The notes: generated from the sequence alone by a model not told the origin. Numbered from the stretch's first letter, positions 16,886 through 25,792 are shown. The stretch: DNA of 64,000 bases from Shewanella cutis (GCF_022410515.1 NZ_JACSDI010000004.1:62001-126000), one strand, 5' to 3'. Translations and numbers: made by a program.

Positions 16886-19048
16886 TTATTTATTTAATAC
16901 ATAACCTAAGGCTTGGATTTTTCCTTCTGGGGTGCTTTCGAGATAAACACCTTGTAATTCAGGGGAGAATCCGGGTAATAAGTTGATGCCTTCTTCAAGG
17001 GCTAGGAAATAACGCTGTACTGCGCCACCCCATATTTCACCTGGCACCATACATAACACCCCTGGTGGATATGGCAGGGCGCCTTCTGCGGCAATTCGAC
17101 CTTCGATTTGCGACAGTGGCACTAATTCGACATTGCCACGAATAAATTCAAGATTGGCTTCCTGCGGGTCCATCACCTTGGTTGGGAAGTGAGCATGGCG
17201 GAACATTTCTTTTTGCAGTTGTTTTACGTCATGGCTGACATAAAGGTTGTGCATTTCTTGGCAGAGTTGGCGAATGGTGTAGTCTTTATAACGGGTTTTA
17301 TTGGCGTTATAGACGTTTGGCAATACTTCCGATAATGGCGCATCTTCATCGACTAATTTCTCAAAGCGAGATATTTGCGACACTAAGTGCTGCATCTTTG
17401 CCATATCTTCCGCAGGCGTCATCAGGAATAAAATTGAATTTAAGTCGCACTTCTCGGGAATAATATTATTTTCACGTAGGAAGTTAGCCAAAATAGTCGC
17501 GGGAATACCAAATTCAGTATATTTACCCGTTTCAGCATCAATGCCAGGTGTGGTTAATAGGAACTTACAAGGGTCAACGAAATATTGGCCTTTTTCATAG
17601 CCCTCGAATGAGTGCCATTTTTGTCCAGGTTCAAATTCAAAGAAGCGCAAATCATCGGCCATTTGCTCGGTTGGGTAATCCTGCCATTGGCGGCCATCGA
17701 TCATGCTTGGGATAAATGGCTTGATATACTTACATTTTTTGAGCAGTAACTTACGAGCTTCAATCCCTGCTTTTACCGCTTCACGCCACAGATAACGGCC
17801 GCTGGCACCTTCGTGCATTTTTGCGTTCACATCTAATGCGGCAAAAAGTGGATAGAAGGGGCTGGTGGAGGCGTGCATCATAAAGGCATTGTTGAAACGT
17901 TTATGGTTGCAATATCTCGCTTGACCTTTGATATGTTTATCTTTTTTATGGATTTGCGAGGTTTGAGAAAAACCAGCCTGCTGTTTATGTACTGACTGAG
18001 TCACGATAATACCGGGATCTTCAGGCGTCAGTTCCAGCAGCAGTGGCGAGCAGTCATTCATCATAGGAATAAACTGTTCATAACCAACCCAAGCCGAGTC
18101 AAACAGGATGTAATCACATAGATGACCAATACGATCAACCACTTGGCGAGCATTGTAGATGGTGCCGTCGTAGGTGCCGAGTTGGATAATCGCTAAACGG
18201 AACGGGCGTTTTTCATCGGCACGTTCTGGTGCAACTTCGCGAATTTGTTCCCTTAAATAAGCTTCTTTGAAGCAGTGGGCGTCGATACCGCCAATAAAGC
18301 CGAAGGGGTTACGGGCGGTTTCTAAGTAAATCGGTGTTGCGCCGGCTTGAATTAACGCACCATGGTGGTTGGATTTGTGGTTATTGCGGTCGAATAATAC
18401 TAAATCACCTTTAGCAAGTAGCGCATTGGTGGCGACTTTATTCGAGGAGGAAGTGCCGTTAAGCACAAAGTAGGTTTTATCGGCGTTAAAGACTTTTGCC
18501 GCATATTTTTGTGCATCCAGCGGTGCACCTTCGTGGATTAACAGATCACCAAGTTTTACGTCGGCATTACACATGTCGGAGCGGAAAATGGTTTCGCCAA
18601 AGAAATCGAAAAATTGGCGACCTACGGGATGTTTACGGAAGAATTGTCCGCCCTGATGGCCTGGGCAGGCAAAGGTGGAGTTACCCATTTCTACGTATTT
18701 TTTCAGGGTGCCAAAGAAGGGCGGTAATAGAGCTTGCTCATATTTTTTGATAGCGGTTTCGACCTGCTTACCATAGAAATCGGTATTGCTACCGCAGAGT
18801 TCAAATACCCCAGTAATTGAGGAGCAAATATCATCTGGGAAGGTTTCTTCGCAGCAAACTGATACGAAAATAGGCAGTTTTAATCCGGTATTTTTAATTT
18901 TTTCAACAATACCATCTTTAACATCATCAACAGAGACTACAGCCGCACCCACATCGCAAAAATCAGTGGTTAATACATTGACAACTTCTCTGTCGATATC
19001 AAAACAAGATCTAACAGATAAGCTTGCGGCAACTTTTAATGATTTCAT
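16886..19048 (-). CDS. speF: Inducible ornithine decarboxylase
   Basis: The 720-residue fold-type I PLP enzyme converts ornithine to putrescine and CO2. It has the N-terminal wing domain (about 1-105), a PLP core with SVHKQQAGFSQTSQIH (Lys near residue 354 holds PLP), and a C-terminal domain. Length and motifs match SpeF/SpeC of enterobacteria. Linkage to potE and to an upstream SpeFL-like leader supports the inducible SpeF rather than the biosynthetic SpeC. The start at 19048 is preceded on the minus strand by AAGGGAAATTAACG. Confidence 0.93.
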   Translation of the reverse strand: MKSLKVAASLSVRSCFDIDREVVNVLTTDFCDVGAAVVSVDDVKDGIVEKIKNTGLKLPIFVSVCCEETFPDDICSSITGVFELCGSNTDFYGKQVETAIKKYEQALLPPFFGTLKKYVEMGNSTFACPGHQGGQFFRKHPVGRQFFDFFGETIFRSDMCNADVKLGDLLIHEGAPLDAQKYAAKVFNADKTYFVLNGTSSSNKVATNALLAKGDLVLFDRNNHKSNHHGALIQAGATPIYLETARNPFGFIGGIDAHCFKEAYLREQIREVAPERADEKRPFRLAIIQLGTYDGTIYNARQVVDRIGHLCDYILFDSAWVGYEQFIPMMNDCSPLLLELTPEDPGIIVTQSVHKQQAGFSQTSQIHKKDKHIKGQARYCNHKRFNNAFMMHASTSPFYPLFAALDVNAKMHEGASGRYLWREAVKAGIEARKLLLKKCKYIKPFIPSMIDGRQWQDYPTEQMADDLRFFEFEPGQKWHSFEGYEKGQYFVDPCKFLLTTPGIDAETGKYTEFGIPATILANFLRENNIIPEKCDLNSILFLMTPAEDMAKMQHLVSQISRFEKLVDEDAPLSEVLPNVYNANKTRYKDYTIRQLCQEMHNLYVSHDVKQLQKEMFRHAHFPTKVMDPQEANLEFIRGNVELVPLSQIEGRIAAEGALPYPPGVLCMVPGEIWGGAVQRYFLALEEGINLLPGFSPELQGVYLESTPEGKIQALGYVLNK

Positions 19049-19356
19049 CGTTAATTTCCCTTTTACTTAAAAAGTTTTGGATACAACAACGCCTATACCT
19101 AATTAAATATATTAATGGCATTAAAATTAGATATGGCTATTCCGTGTGCAGATATGATGAGGCAATAAGTCACTTTAGAATAAAATAAATAGATTTATTC
19201 CAAGTGAGTGACTTAGCCGCAGCTTTGCTGCACTAACAAAAATGCTTTGATTTGAATGCGAGACAATAAGCCTTGTGAAACAGTGTGGTAAGTGTGTAAG
19301 CCTATAATGGCAATACCACTTTTGACCTGTTAATTAGCCTATTCTCTACGCGAAGA

Positions 19357-19461
19357 TTAGCGAAGGAAGATAAATGAATGGTCGAAATAGTCACGTTGGC
19401 TAGGCATCATGATATGTCTAGTACGTCGGATATGTGCCATGATTTTTGATTTCCTCTTCAT
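19357..19461 (-). CDS. speFL: SpeFL-like ornithine-sensing leader peptide
   Basis: This 34-codon gene lies 308 bp upstream of speF on the same strand and is too short for routine gene callers. From ATG 19461 it encodes a peptide with M8, HIRRT at 10-14, HIM at 16-18, F26-D27 and a C-terminal Arg34. These positions match the 34-residue E. coli SpeFL as I remember it. GGAG lies 6 nt before the start. In E. coli, ornithine stalls the ribosome on speFL, which blocks Rho termination and induces speF. The same control is inferred here. In-frame ATGs at codon 8 and upstream are less likely starts. Confidence 0.88.
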   Translation of the reverse strand: MKRKSKIMAHIRRTRHIMMPSQRDYFDHSFIFLR

Positions 19462-19946
19462 ATACAACTCCATTATGAAAGTAGAGAAAATTATTGGTTT
19501 GTTTTATTACGGAATAGAGTTTATCTAGGTGTTGCCAATAAAAATATGATCAGTGTCTTGTTTTTAGCTTGCGGTAATTATTTATTTAAATTGTTTTTAC
19601 ATATTTAATTTCTGTAAATCATGCTTAAGTACCATTGTCTAAATAACTAAATTAAATATTTATATGTAATTTTAAAAATTAAAAAATGCATAATTTAATA
19701 AATAATAAATATCTAATTACCCTCTAAACGCTGTGTTAATTCATTTTGAAATTTATAAAGTACGGCATGTTTGCATAAAAATGCAGATATAGCCTTTACA
19801 AAATCATCCTGATGCTTAAAGATGACAAAAAGCGTACTCTTTTTCTCAATTTTGAGCGTTTAGGGCAGAAGCTTGACGTTTTGAGGCAGGTTTATGACCT
19901 TGAGCTGACGTAAATTAGCGGTGTTACGTATCTATTGGAGACAGTG
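19462..19946. other. AT-rich intergenic region between divergent speFL and PEBP gene
   Basis: This 485-bp stretch is very AT-rich, especially 19,560-19,730. It should hold the speFL-speF-potE promoter on the minus strand and the promoter of the PEBP gene on the plus strand. I could not assign -35/-10 boxes with confidence. No open frame with a plausible ribosome-binding site is seen. Confidence 0.5.
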
Positions 19947-20495
19947 ATGAAGCATTTACATAAGTGGATAGTAGGAATTGGATTATTTACCGCGGTATTA
20001 GGGTCGGCTCAAGCCATCACATTATCGAGCAAAGATATTGGCGAAGGTCAGCCATTATCCAATCAATTTGTCTTTAATGGCTTTGGTTGTACGGGTGAGA
20101 ATATTTCCCCCCAACTTGCTTGGCGTGATGCCCCTGAAGGCACGAAAGCCTATGCGGTGACTGCGTATGATCCCGATGCGCCAACGGGCAGCGGCTGGTG
20201 GCATTGGGCAGTTTATAATATTGGTGGCGATCAACAGCAATTAGCTCAAGGCGCTGGCTCTAAGCCAAATGGCCTACCTAAGGGGGCGATTGCGCTAAAA
20301 AATGATTTTGGCACCACCGACTTTGGTGGCGCCTGCCCACCACAGGGGCATGGAATGCACCGATATGAGTTCACAGTGTGGGCATTACCTAATCCATTGG
20401 AATTGCCAAAGGATGCCACTCCAGCCCTCTTGGGATTTATGCTCAGGGCGCAGGCCTTGGGTAGTGCTAAGTTGACTGCAGTGTATCACCGTTAA
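19947..20495 (+). CDS. YbhB/YbcL-type PEBP-family protein, exported
   Basis: The 182-residue protein has a signal peptide (about residues 1-24, ending SAQA) and the bacterial phosphatidylethanolamine-binding (Raf kinase inhibitor-like) fold. Family motifs are GFGCTGENISPQLAW, YDPDAPTGSGWWHWAVYNI, and the C-terminal HRYEFTVWAL. The ligand pocket His/Asp residues are present. The biological role of bacterial members is poorly known; this one is probably periplasmic. ATG 19947 is chosen because GGAG sits 6 nt upstream; an in-frame TTG lies 12 nt earlier. An AraC regulator follows 17 bp downstream. Confidence 0.85.
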   Translation: MKHLHKWIVGIGLFTAVLGSAQAITLSSKDIGEGQPLSNQFVFNGFGCTGENISPQLAWRDAPEGTKAYAVTAYDPDAPTGSGWWHWAVYNIGGDQQQLAQGAGSKPNGLPKGAIALKNDFGTTDFGGACPPQGHGMHRYEFTVWALPNPLELPKDATPALLGFMLRAQALGSAKLTAVYHR

Positions 20496-20512
20496 TATGG
20501 CTGGGCTGATGA

Positions 20513-21271
20513 ATGATCCGAATGTTTGAATACGACTCGAAACAGGCGCAGTCACTTTCAAGGGTGCCAGTGCATCAGCCCTCGATTATTCGCGTGATCC
20601 AAGGGGAGAAGTCGTTGCTTTGGCAAGATGACGCCCTATCCGTCAATGCTGACCAACTGCTGCTATTGCCCGCGGGCACACATATCAGTTTTGTGAATCG
20701 GCCGATGAGTGGGCGCTATCGGGCTGTGCAGTTACTCTTGCCCTACGAGTTACCATCTGGCGTGATACCTGCGCCGATGGATAGGATAATACCTAAGCCG
20801 ACGCAAGCCATATCGCGCTCGGTCGATTTTGCTTGGAATGCGTTATTGCATAGCCTAACGTTAGCGCTGCCAACATCGGTGCAGATGCACTATTTAGCCG
20901 CATTACTGTTAAGTTTGCCGCAGCAAAGCAGTGTCAATTGGCTTTATGGGCATAAGCAATCGAGTGTCACCCAAGCCGTATTGGCGATACTGAGCCAACA
21001 TCCTTCAGCTCAGTGGCAGCAAGAACAGCTTGCCGAAAAGTTACATATGAGCAGTGCCAGCCTCAGACGTAAGCTAGCGCAGGAAGACACCAGCTTTAGA
21101 CTGTTACTCGCCGAAGTGCGTTTATGTCAGGGGTTAACACTGTTACAAAACTCTGGCGATTCAGTGCTACAAGTCGCATTGTCCTGCGGTTACTTGTCAG
21201 CAGAAAAATTCTCGGCACGCTTTAAACAAGCCTTTGGCCTGACACCCGCCGCATATCGCCGTACACTGTGA
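20513..21271 (+). CDS. AraC-family transcriptional regulator
   Basis: The 252-residue protein has an N-terminal cupin-like sensing region (about 1-130) and a C-terminal double helix-turn-helix (about 155-250) ending LSCGYLSAEKFSARFKQAFGLTPAAYRR, split by the second helix of the AraC signature. AraC proteins bind DNA through both helix-turn-helix units and are ligand-controlled. It follows the PEBP gene closely and may be co-transcribed with it. Its target and inducer cannot be read from the sequence. Confidence 0.88.
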   Translation: MIRMFEYDSKQAQSLSRVPVHQPSIIRVIQGEKSLLWQDDALSVNADQLLLLPAGTHISFVNRPMSGRYRAVQLLLPYELPSGVIPAPMDRIIPKPTQAISRSVDFAWNALLHSLTLALPTSVQMHYLAALLLSLPQQSSVNWLYGHKQSSVTQAVLAILSQHPSAQWQQEQLAEKLHMSSASLRRKLAQEDTSFRLLLAEVRLCQGLTLLQNSGDSVLQVALSCGYLSAEKFSARFKQAFGLTPAAYRRTL

Positions 21272-21302
21272 GCGGTAACTATCACAAAATTGGGGAGTAT
21301 AT

Positions 21303-21647
21303 ATGGCAGAAGAGCAATTTACCGAGACTGGTTTTTGGAACAAAATCAAACTGTTTGGTCGCCAAGCAGGGCGCGAGGTGGTTGAACGAGCCCTGTGGCT
21401 TTACTATGCGGCGCAAAAGCCCAATACCCCTAAATGGGCTAAGTCGGTAATTTTAGGCGCGTTGGCGTACTTTATCTCGCCTTTAGATGCGATTCCTGAT
21501 CTCACGCCCTTAGTGGGTTTTACCGATGATTTAGGTGCGTTAGCGGCCGCGCTGACCATGGTAACGCTTTATATTGATGATGAGGTTAAATCGCTGGCGG
21601 CAGATAAGATGGCGCATTGGTTTGGCGATGAGCCGACTACGCCCTAG
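21303..21647 (+). CDS. YkvA-family DUF1232 membrane protein
   Basis: The 114-residue protein contains the DUF1232 core around residues 55-95: AYFISPLDAIPDLTPLVGFTD, then DDLGALAAAL. This gives one or two membrane-associated helices. The family is widespread and uncharacterised. The start at ATG 21303 follows GGGGAG. It lies 31 bp after the AraC gene. Confidence 0.85.
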   Translation: MAEEQFTETGFWNKIKLFGRQAGREVVERALWLYYAAQKPNTPKWAKSVILGALAYFISPLDAIPDLTPLVGFTDDLGALAAALTMVTLYIDDEVKSLAADKMAHWFGDEPTTP

Positions 21648-21825
21648 TGCTGAAGTGCACTGAGCATTAAATGCTAAAAATATGATTTTATTAATGGATA
21701 ATGAACAGGCGTTGGCCTAGTTTTTTGAGGGGAAAAATATTTTTGGTTAAATGTTTCACTATTAAGGCATTGCGCTATATGCTAGCGCTGTTTTGTGAAC
21801 CCATTGTGTGTGTTTAGGCAAAGAA

Positions 21826-23220
21826 ATGAAAAATATTATGGCGGTGATCCTGTGGTTTTTAGGAGTCTCTGCCGCCACTCCTGTGTTCGCCGATAAGGCC
21901 TCGCCAGAACAACTCGCTCGTCTGTACCTCGATTTTATGGCTCAAACCAGTCGCCAAAGTGAAGCTCTGTGGCCGGGATTTCGTCTCGACGATAAAGTGC
22001 ACCTCTTCAGTTATGCGGGCAACGTTTGGTTACGTCAGCCAGGAGGTGAGATTGTTCAAGATAACAGTGTGTTAGAGTCAGTTAATTTGCACTCTGGCCT
22101 ATCGATTAATTTTGGTTTTCCCCAATATCAAGGGCAGGCAGGTGTGCTTATCCAGCTCGAGTCTCCCACGATTCAATTTGATAGCACAACCAAAACTGCC
22201 GATTTACCTTTTGTGATTTGGGCTGGCAACAGTGTGCATGAGGCGTTTCATTTTTATGCCCAGTCAGAGTGGCGCGTGTTAGAAGATGCGCGCCGTTACG
22301 AGGGGGAGGTTTATCCGCTTAATCTGGATGCGCGCTATTCCCGTTTACAGTTATTCAATGCGTTAATGTCGGCCTTAAAACAGCCTGAGCAACAGGCGTT
22401 GTTCTTAGGCCATGCTGCCTATTGGCTACAGTTATGGCGTCAAACGGCACCTAACGAAGATAAAATCAGTTATGTAAATGACTTGGTTGAAGGCAGCGCA
22501 AAATACGTTGAGTTAATTGCGGGGGCGCGTTTTTTGAGTCAAAACCAAACCTACCTCGGTTACCAGCAGATACTGCTGCGATATGTACAGGATTATTATC
22601 AGCAGCAGCAAATGCTCGGCGGATGGACGGCTGAGGCCGAGAATATCGGTGCGCTTGCGGGAGTGTTGTTAGATAGCACTCAAGATGCCAATGTGTGGAA
22701 AGAGTCGGTGATGTCGGGCATGCTGCCGGTGGATTTGCTACTCGGGCGTATTAAGCCGATTGCGCCAGTTGGACAAGATTCGGTGCAGAAGAAACGTCTG
22801 CAAGACATGCTGGCCTACTATCCGGCAACGCAACAAAAGTTGGCCCAACTACTCAAGGATGTTCAAGATCCTAAAGTGCCATTATTAGTGATTCCGAGCG
22901 TGAGTGATAGCAGCAGTTTTATTGATGTGGGCGCAGTTCGCTCTGGGTTTTATGTGGTGCCCTATCAGGAGGATGTGACCCAGGCCTATTTAGGAATGAG
23001 CGCACAATTTAGCAACCTAAATGTGAGTGGCAGTCCCTTGTTGGATGTGCCGTTACAAAATTATTGTGAGGGCATTGAGGCCGCAACTCTGTTACCTTTG
23101 GGGTTTACCTTCCAACGCGAAGGTCAGTATCTGGTGTTCAATGAGCCGGAAATCCATGGAACAATAAGGGTTTCTGCAAGTGTTGTTGAGGGAAGAACTC
23201 TCTACTGTGCGATGAATTAA
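21826..23220 (+). CDS. Predicted secreted zinc metallopeptidase-like protein of unknown family
   Basis: The 464-residue protein has a signal peptide (about 1-22, ending PVFA). HEAFH at about residues 138-142 fits the HExxH zinc-binding motif. EGSAKYVE, about 80 residues later (Glu near 222), fits the third ligand of a gluzincin. The C-terminal half (about 330-464) is beta-rich and holds two cysteines near the end. It is therefore probably a periplasmic or secreted metallopeptidase, but I recognise no named family. ATG 21826 puts the signal peptide at the N-terminus; an upstream in-frame start is possible. The acyltransferase gene follows at once. Confidence 0.6.
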   Translation: MKNIMAVILWFLGVSAATPVFADKASPEQLARLYLDFMAQTSRQSEALWPGFRLDDKVHLFSYAGNVWLRQPGGEIVQDNSVLESVNLHSGLSINFGFPQYQGQAGVLIQLESPTIQFDSTTKTADLPFVIWAGNSVHEAFHFYAQSEWRVLEDARRYEGEVYPLNLDARYSRLQLFNALMSALKQPEQQALFLGHAAYWLQLWRQTAPNEDKISYVNDLVEGSAKYVELIAGARFLSQNQTYLGYQQILLRYVQDYYQQQQMLGGWTAEAENIGALAGVLLDSTQDANVWKESVMSGMLPVDLLLGRIKPIAPVGQDSVQKKRLQDMLAYYPATQQKLAQLLKDVQDPKVPLLVIPSVSDSSSFIDVGAVRSGFYVVPYQEDVTQAYLGMSAQFSNLNVSGSPLLDVPLQNYCEGIEAATLLPLGFTFQREGQYLVFNEPEIHGTIRVSASVVEGRTLYCAMN

Positions 23221-23221
23221 T

Positions 23222-24259
23222 ATGAGAAAAAATCAGCTCGAATTTACCTACATGCGTGGCATCGCGATTATTTTTATCGTGCTTGGCCATAGCATCTATA
23301 ACTCTGGGGAAGGGTTTCCTGTACTACTAGAAAATTTGCTGAGGGGGGGCACTGCGTTATTTGTGTTTATCTCAGGTTATTTTTTCCATCGAATTTTTTA
23401 TAAGGACTTTGATTACGGTAAGTTTATGAAGAATAAAGTACAAAACGTACTTTACCCCTTCTTATTTGTTTCCATAGTAGGCCTATTCTGCTTGAGTTTA
23501 CGCTGGGTTTTTATGGAGCATCAATCGCTTGAACAAGTACTGCTCAGCATTTTTTATACCGTGCGAAATGGTTACATTTTGTATCCTCACTGGTATATCC
23601 CTTTTATCATGGCGGTATTTTTATTCTCGCCAGTATTTTTGTGGTTTATCCGTTGTTCCCAGCAGATGCGTTGGACGTTATTCGTATTGAGTTGTGTGGT
23701 GGCTATCCTGCTCCACAGGCCTATAGGTAACGTCAACTTTATCCATTCTGTGGTGTACTATTTGCCTTTCTATTTGATTGGTATTTTATACTCCCAAGAT
23801 GAACATATTGTAACGCGCTATGGCTCTATTTTGAGTGCATTAGCAGGGATTTTCCTCGTTGTGAGTTTGGTTGAACAGAGTTACATAGTGCAGCACGTGG
23901 GTAATTACCATAAAGCGCCGTTTGAATATAACGGCATCGACTGGCAGTTTATTCAGAAGCTGAGCTTGTGTGTGCTGGTACTGAACTTCTGTGATTGGTT
24001 GTCAAGGCTTAGCCGCGTACCTTGGCTTATTGAAACTGCTGAGATGAGTTTTGCGATTTTCTTTATTCATCCACTTTTCGATATGCTGTTTAATACCACT
24101 GCAACAATATTCCGTTATCGTTTCCCACCTGACTCATGGGTTACTAGTGTATTGTTTTCGTTTGGCATTTTCCTCTTTCTTATGGTGAGCAGTATGATGA
24201 CGGCGCGCCTGATTAAAAAACGTTTAGGCAACCGTTCACGCTTGTTTATCGGTTGGTAA
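23222..24259 (+). CDS. Acyltransferase family 3 membrane protein
   Basis: The 345-residue integral membrane protein has about ten helices and the AT3 start LEFTYMRGIAIIFIVLGHSI, in which Arg and His are the family's catalytic or conserved residues. AT3 proteins transfer acetyl or other acyl groups to sugars or lipids at the membrane. The sequence is closest in style to fucose 4-O-acetylase-like members. It begins 1 bp after the preceding gene's TAA, so the two are likely co-expressed, and the metallopeptidase-like protein may share its pathway. Substrate unknown. Confidence 0.82.
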   Translation: MRKNQLEFTYMRGIAIIFIVLGHSIYNSGEGFPVLLENLLRGGTALFVFISGYFFHRIFYKDFDYGKFMKNKVQNVLYPFLFVSIVGLFCLSLRWVFMEHQSLEQVLLSIFYTVRNGYILYPHWYIPFIMAVFLFSPVFLWFIRCSQQMRWTLFVLSCVVAILLHRPIGNVNFIHSVVYYLPFYLIGILYSQDEHIVTRYGSILSALAGIFLVVSLVEQSYIVQHVGNYHKAPFEYNGIDWQFIQKLSLCVLVLNFCDWLSRLSRVPWLIETAEMSFAIFFIHPLFDMLFNTTATIFRYRFPPDSWVTSVLFSFGIFLFLMVSSMMTARLIKKRLGNRSRLFIGW

Positions 24260-24281
24260 TGCTTCACTAAATCGCGATACC

Positions 24282-24320
24282 AACACAGGGGAATTAAGTT
24301 TAAATTTATTCCCCTGTGTT
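24282..24320. repeat. 13-bp inverted repeat, possible terminator
   Basis: AACACAGGGGAAT (24282-24294) pairs perfectly with ATTCCCCTGTGTT (24308-24320). It lies just after the acyltransferase stop. The downstream T-run is poor on the plus strand, so terminator strength is uncertain. Confidence 0.55.
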
Positions 24321-24343
24321 AGCGTGTTTTCATCAAATTTGCC

Positions 24344-24958
24344 ATGGAAAACAGCATGCCACCCATTATTCTTACCCGATTCGGTCTCCTTGGTCTGTTT
24401 ATTGCCATGCCAGTATTGGCCAATACTGCGCCTGAGCATTCACTTGCAAAAGAGCAAGAGAGCTTTTTTACTCAGTTGGCCGCCCATTGCGGTAAAGCGT
24501 TTGCGGGTACAGTTGTTTCTAAAGACAGTGCCGATGCTGCTTTTCGTGGACAATCATTAGTGATGCATGTGCGAGAGTGCAGTGATACTGAGCTAAAAAT
24601 TCCTTTCCATGTGGGGGATGACCACTCGCGTACTTGGGTCATCACTAAAACGGCTCAAGGATTAAGATTAAAGCACGACCATCGTCATCAAGATGGGACA
24701 GAAGATAAAGTCACTATGTATGGTGGCGATACCGCCAGTATGGGAACCAGTCAAAAGCAATCATTTCCCATCGATCAGGCATCGATTGATAACTTTATGC
24801 AAAATGGCCTAACCCAGTCAGTCACCAATGTGTGGCATATGGAGGTTACGCCAAGTACCTTTAGTTATTTGCTTACTCGTGCAAATCGTCATTTTCAGGT
24901 GGATTTTGATCTAAGCCAACCGCAGCCTTTACCGCCAGCGCCTTGGGGGCATAAATAG
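24344..24958 (+). CDS. Exported protein of unknown function, adjacent to transposon insertion
   Basis: The 204-residue product has an N-terminal export signal (about 12-26, ending VLANT), a pair of cysteines (about 49 and 79) and a His/Asp-rich middle (FHVGDDHSR, LKHDHRHQDGTED). I recognise no named family. It is complete: its TAG stop (24956-24958) is part of the 5-bp target site duplicated by the Tn7-like element that starts at 24961. The insertion spares the protein but separates the gene from its terminator, now at 35,517. A second in-frame ATG at 24356 is possible. Confidence 0.65.
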   Translation: MENSMPPIILTRFGLLGLFIAMPVLANTAPEHSLAKEQESFFTQLAAHCGKAFAGTVVSKDSADAAFRGQSLVMHVRECSDTELKIPFHVGDDHSRTWVITKTAQGLRLKHDHRHQDGTEDKVTMYGGDTASMGTSQKQSFPIDQASIDNFMQNGLTQSVTNVWHMEVTPSTFSYLLTRANRHFQVDFDLSQPQPLPPAPWGHK

Positions 24959-24960
24959 GC
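24956..24960. repeat. Target-site duplication, left copy
   Basis: TAGGC directly precedes the left terminus TGTCGCTGAA and is repeated directly after the right terminus. Five bp is the Tn7-family duplication length. The first three bases are the stop codon of the upstream gene. Confidence 0.92.
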
Positions 24961-24969
24961 TGTCGCTGA

Positions 24970-25113
24970 ACCCATACATTGACATAATGTACCCATAGTC
25001 TGACAAATTTAACTCATTCAATGACATAAAAATGGCTTTTGTAATCATTTTACAAAAGCTATTTTCTTTAATATTAGTATGTTGAACAATTAATAACCCA
25101 TAGATTGACAAAA
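24970..25113 (+). promoter_or_regulatory. Left-end TnsB-type binding site array (four repeats)
   Basis: Four related 18-mers occur: ACCCATACATTGACATAA (24970-24987), ACCCATAGTCTGACAAAT (24991-25008), ACTCATTCAATGACATAA (25012-25029) and ACCCATAGATTGACAAAA (25096-25113). Start-to-start distances are 21, 21 and 84 bp, all multiples of 21. They have the form and location of TnsB sites in Tn7 left ends. Confidence 0.82.
25034..25060. repeat. Hairpin inside the left end
   Basis: CTTTTGTAA (25036-25044) pairs with TTACAAAAG (25050-25058) around a 5-nt loop, extended by a further pair on each side. It fills the gap between the third and fourth TnsB-type sites. It could terminate transcription entering from the host gene. 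Confidence 0.55.
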
Positions 25114-25162
25114 AACTGCATGCCAGTACACTAAATGTACATTATTTGTGCGAATTTAACTC

Positions 25163-25792
25163 ATGTACATAAGAAGCTTACGCAAACCATCACCGAACAA
25201 AAACGTATTTAAATTCGCTAGCGCAAAAGTTAGCGAAACGATAATGTGTGAAAGTTCATTGGAATTTGATGCGTGCTTTCATCATGAATACAATGATTGT
25301 ATAGAGGTGTTTGGTAGCCAGCCTGAAGGGTTTTATTACGATTTTGAGGGCAAAAGATTGCCCTATACACCAGATATGATAGTTCACTTTATCGATGGGA
25401 CGGTAAAGTTCCATGAATATAAACCTTATAGCAAAACATTCGATCCAATCTTTAGGGCTAAATTTCTAGCAAAGAAAGCGGTTGCTCAGTCTTTAGGTGC
25501 AGATCTTATCTTGGTCACTGAACGGCAAATCCGTGTAAACCCGATTCTAAATAATCTTAAAATTTTGCATCGATATTCGGGAGTTTACGGCTTGAGCGAC
25601 ATTCAAGTTGAACTGCTCAATCTTATAAAAAAATCAGGGAAAATTAGTGTTAACGAGGTGGCTGCAAAGCAATCATTAGCATTAGGGGAAATCCGTTCAC
25701 ACTTGTATTCCCTTATGCATAAAGGATTGGTTAAGGCGAACTTAAGCCAGGATGATCTTGGTTGTAATCCAGCGGTATGGTGCATTGAATGA
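25163..25792 (+). CDS. tnsA: TnsA-like transposon endonuclease
   Basis: The 209-residue protein has the TnsA two-part layout. The N-terminal restriction-endonuclease-like domain (about 25-125) contains CESSLEFD near 29-36, YTPD (Asp about 70) and FHEYK (Glu 84 and Lys 86), matching the E-D-(E/Q)xK active site. A C-terminal winged-helix-like domain (about 140-205) follows. TnsA cuts the 5' strand at each transposon end, making cut-and-paste transposition possible. It is shorter than Tn7 TnsA (273 residues). Its stop overlaps tnsB's start (ATGA). Confidence 0.9.
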   Translation: MYIRSLRKPSPNKNVFKFASAKVSETIMCESSLEFDACFHHEYNDCIEVFGSQPEGFYYDFEGKRLPYTPDMIVHFIDGTVKFHEYKPYSKTFDPIFRAKFLAKKAVAQSLGADLILVTERQIRVNPILNNLKILHRYSGVYGLSDIQVELLNLIKKSGKISVNEVAAKQSLALGEIRSHLYSLMHKGLVKANLSQDDLGCNPAVWCIE

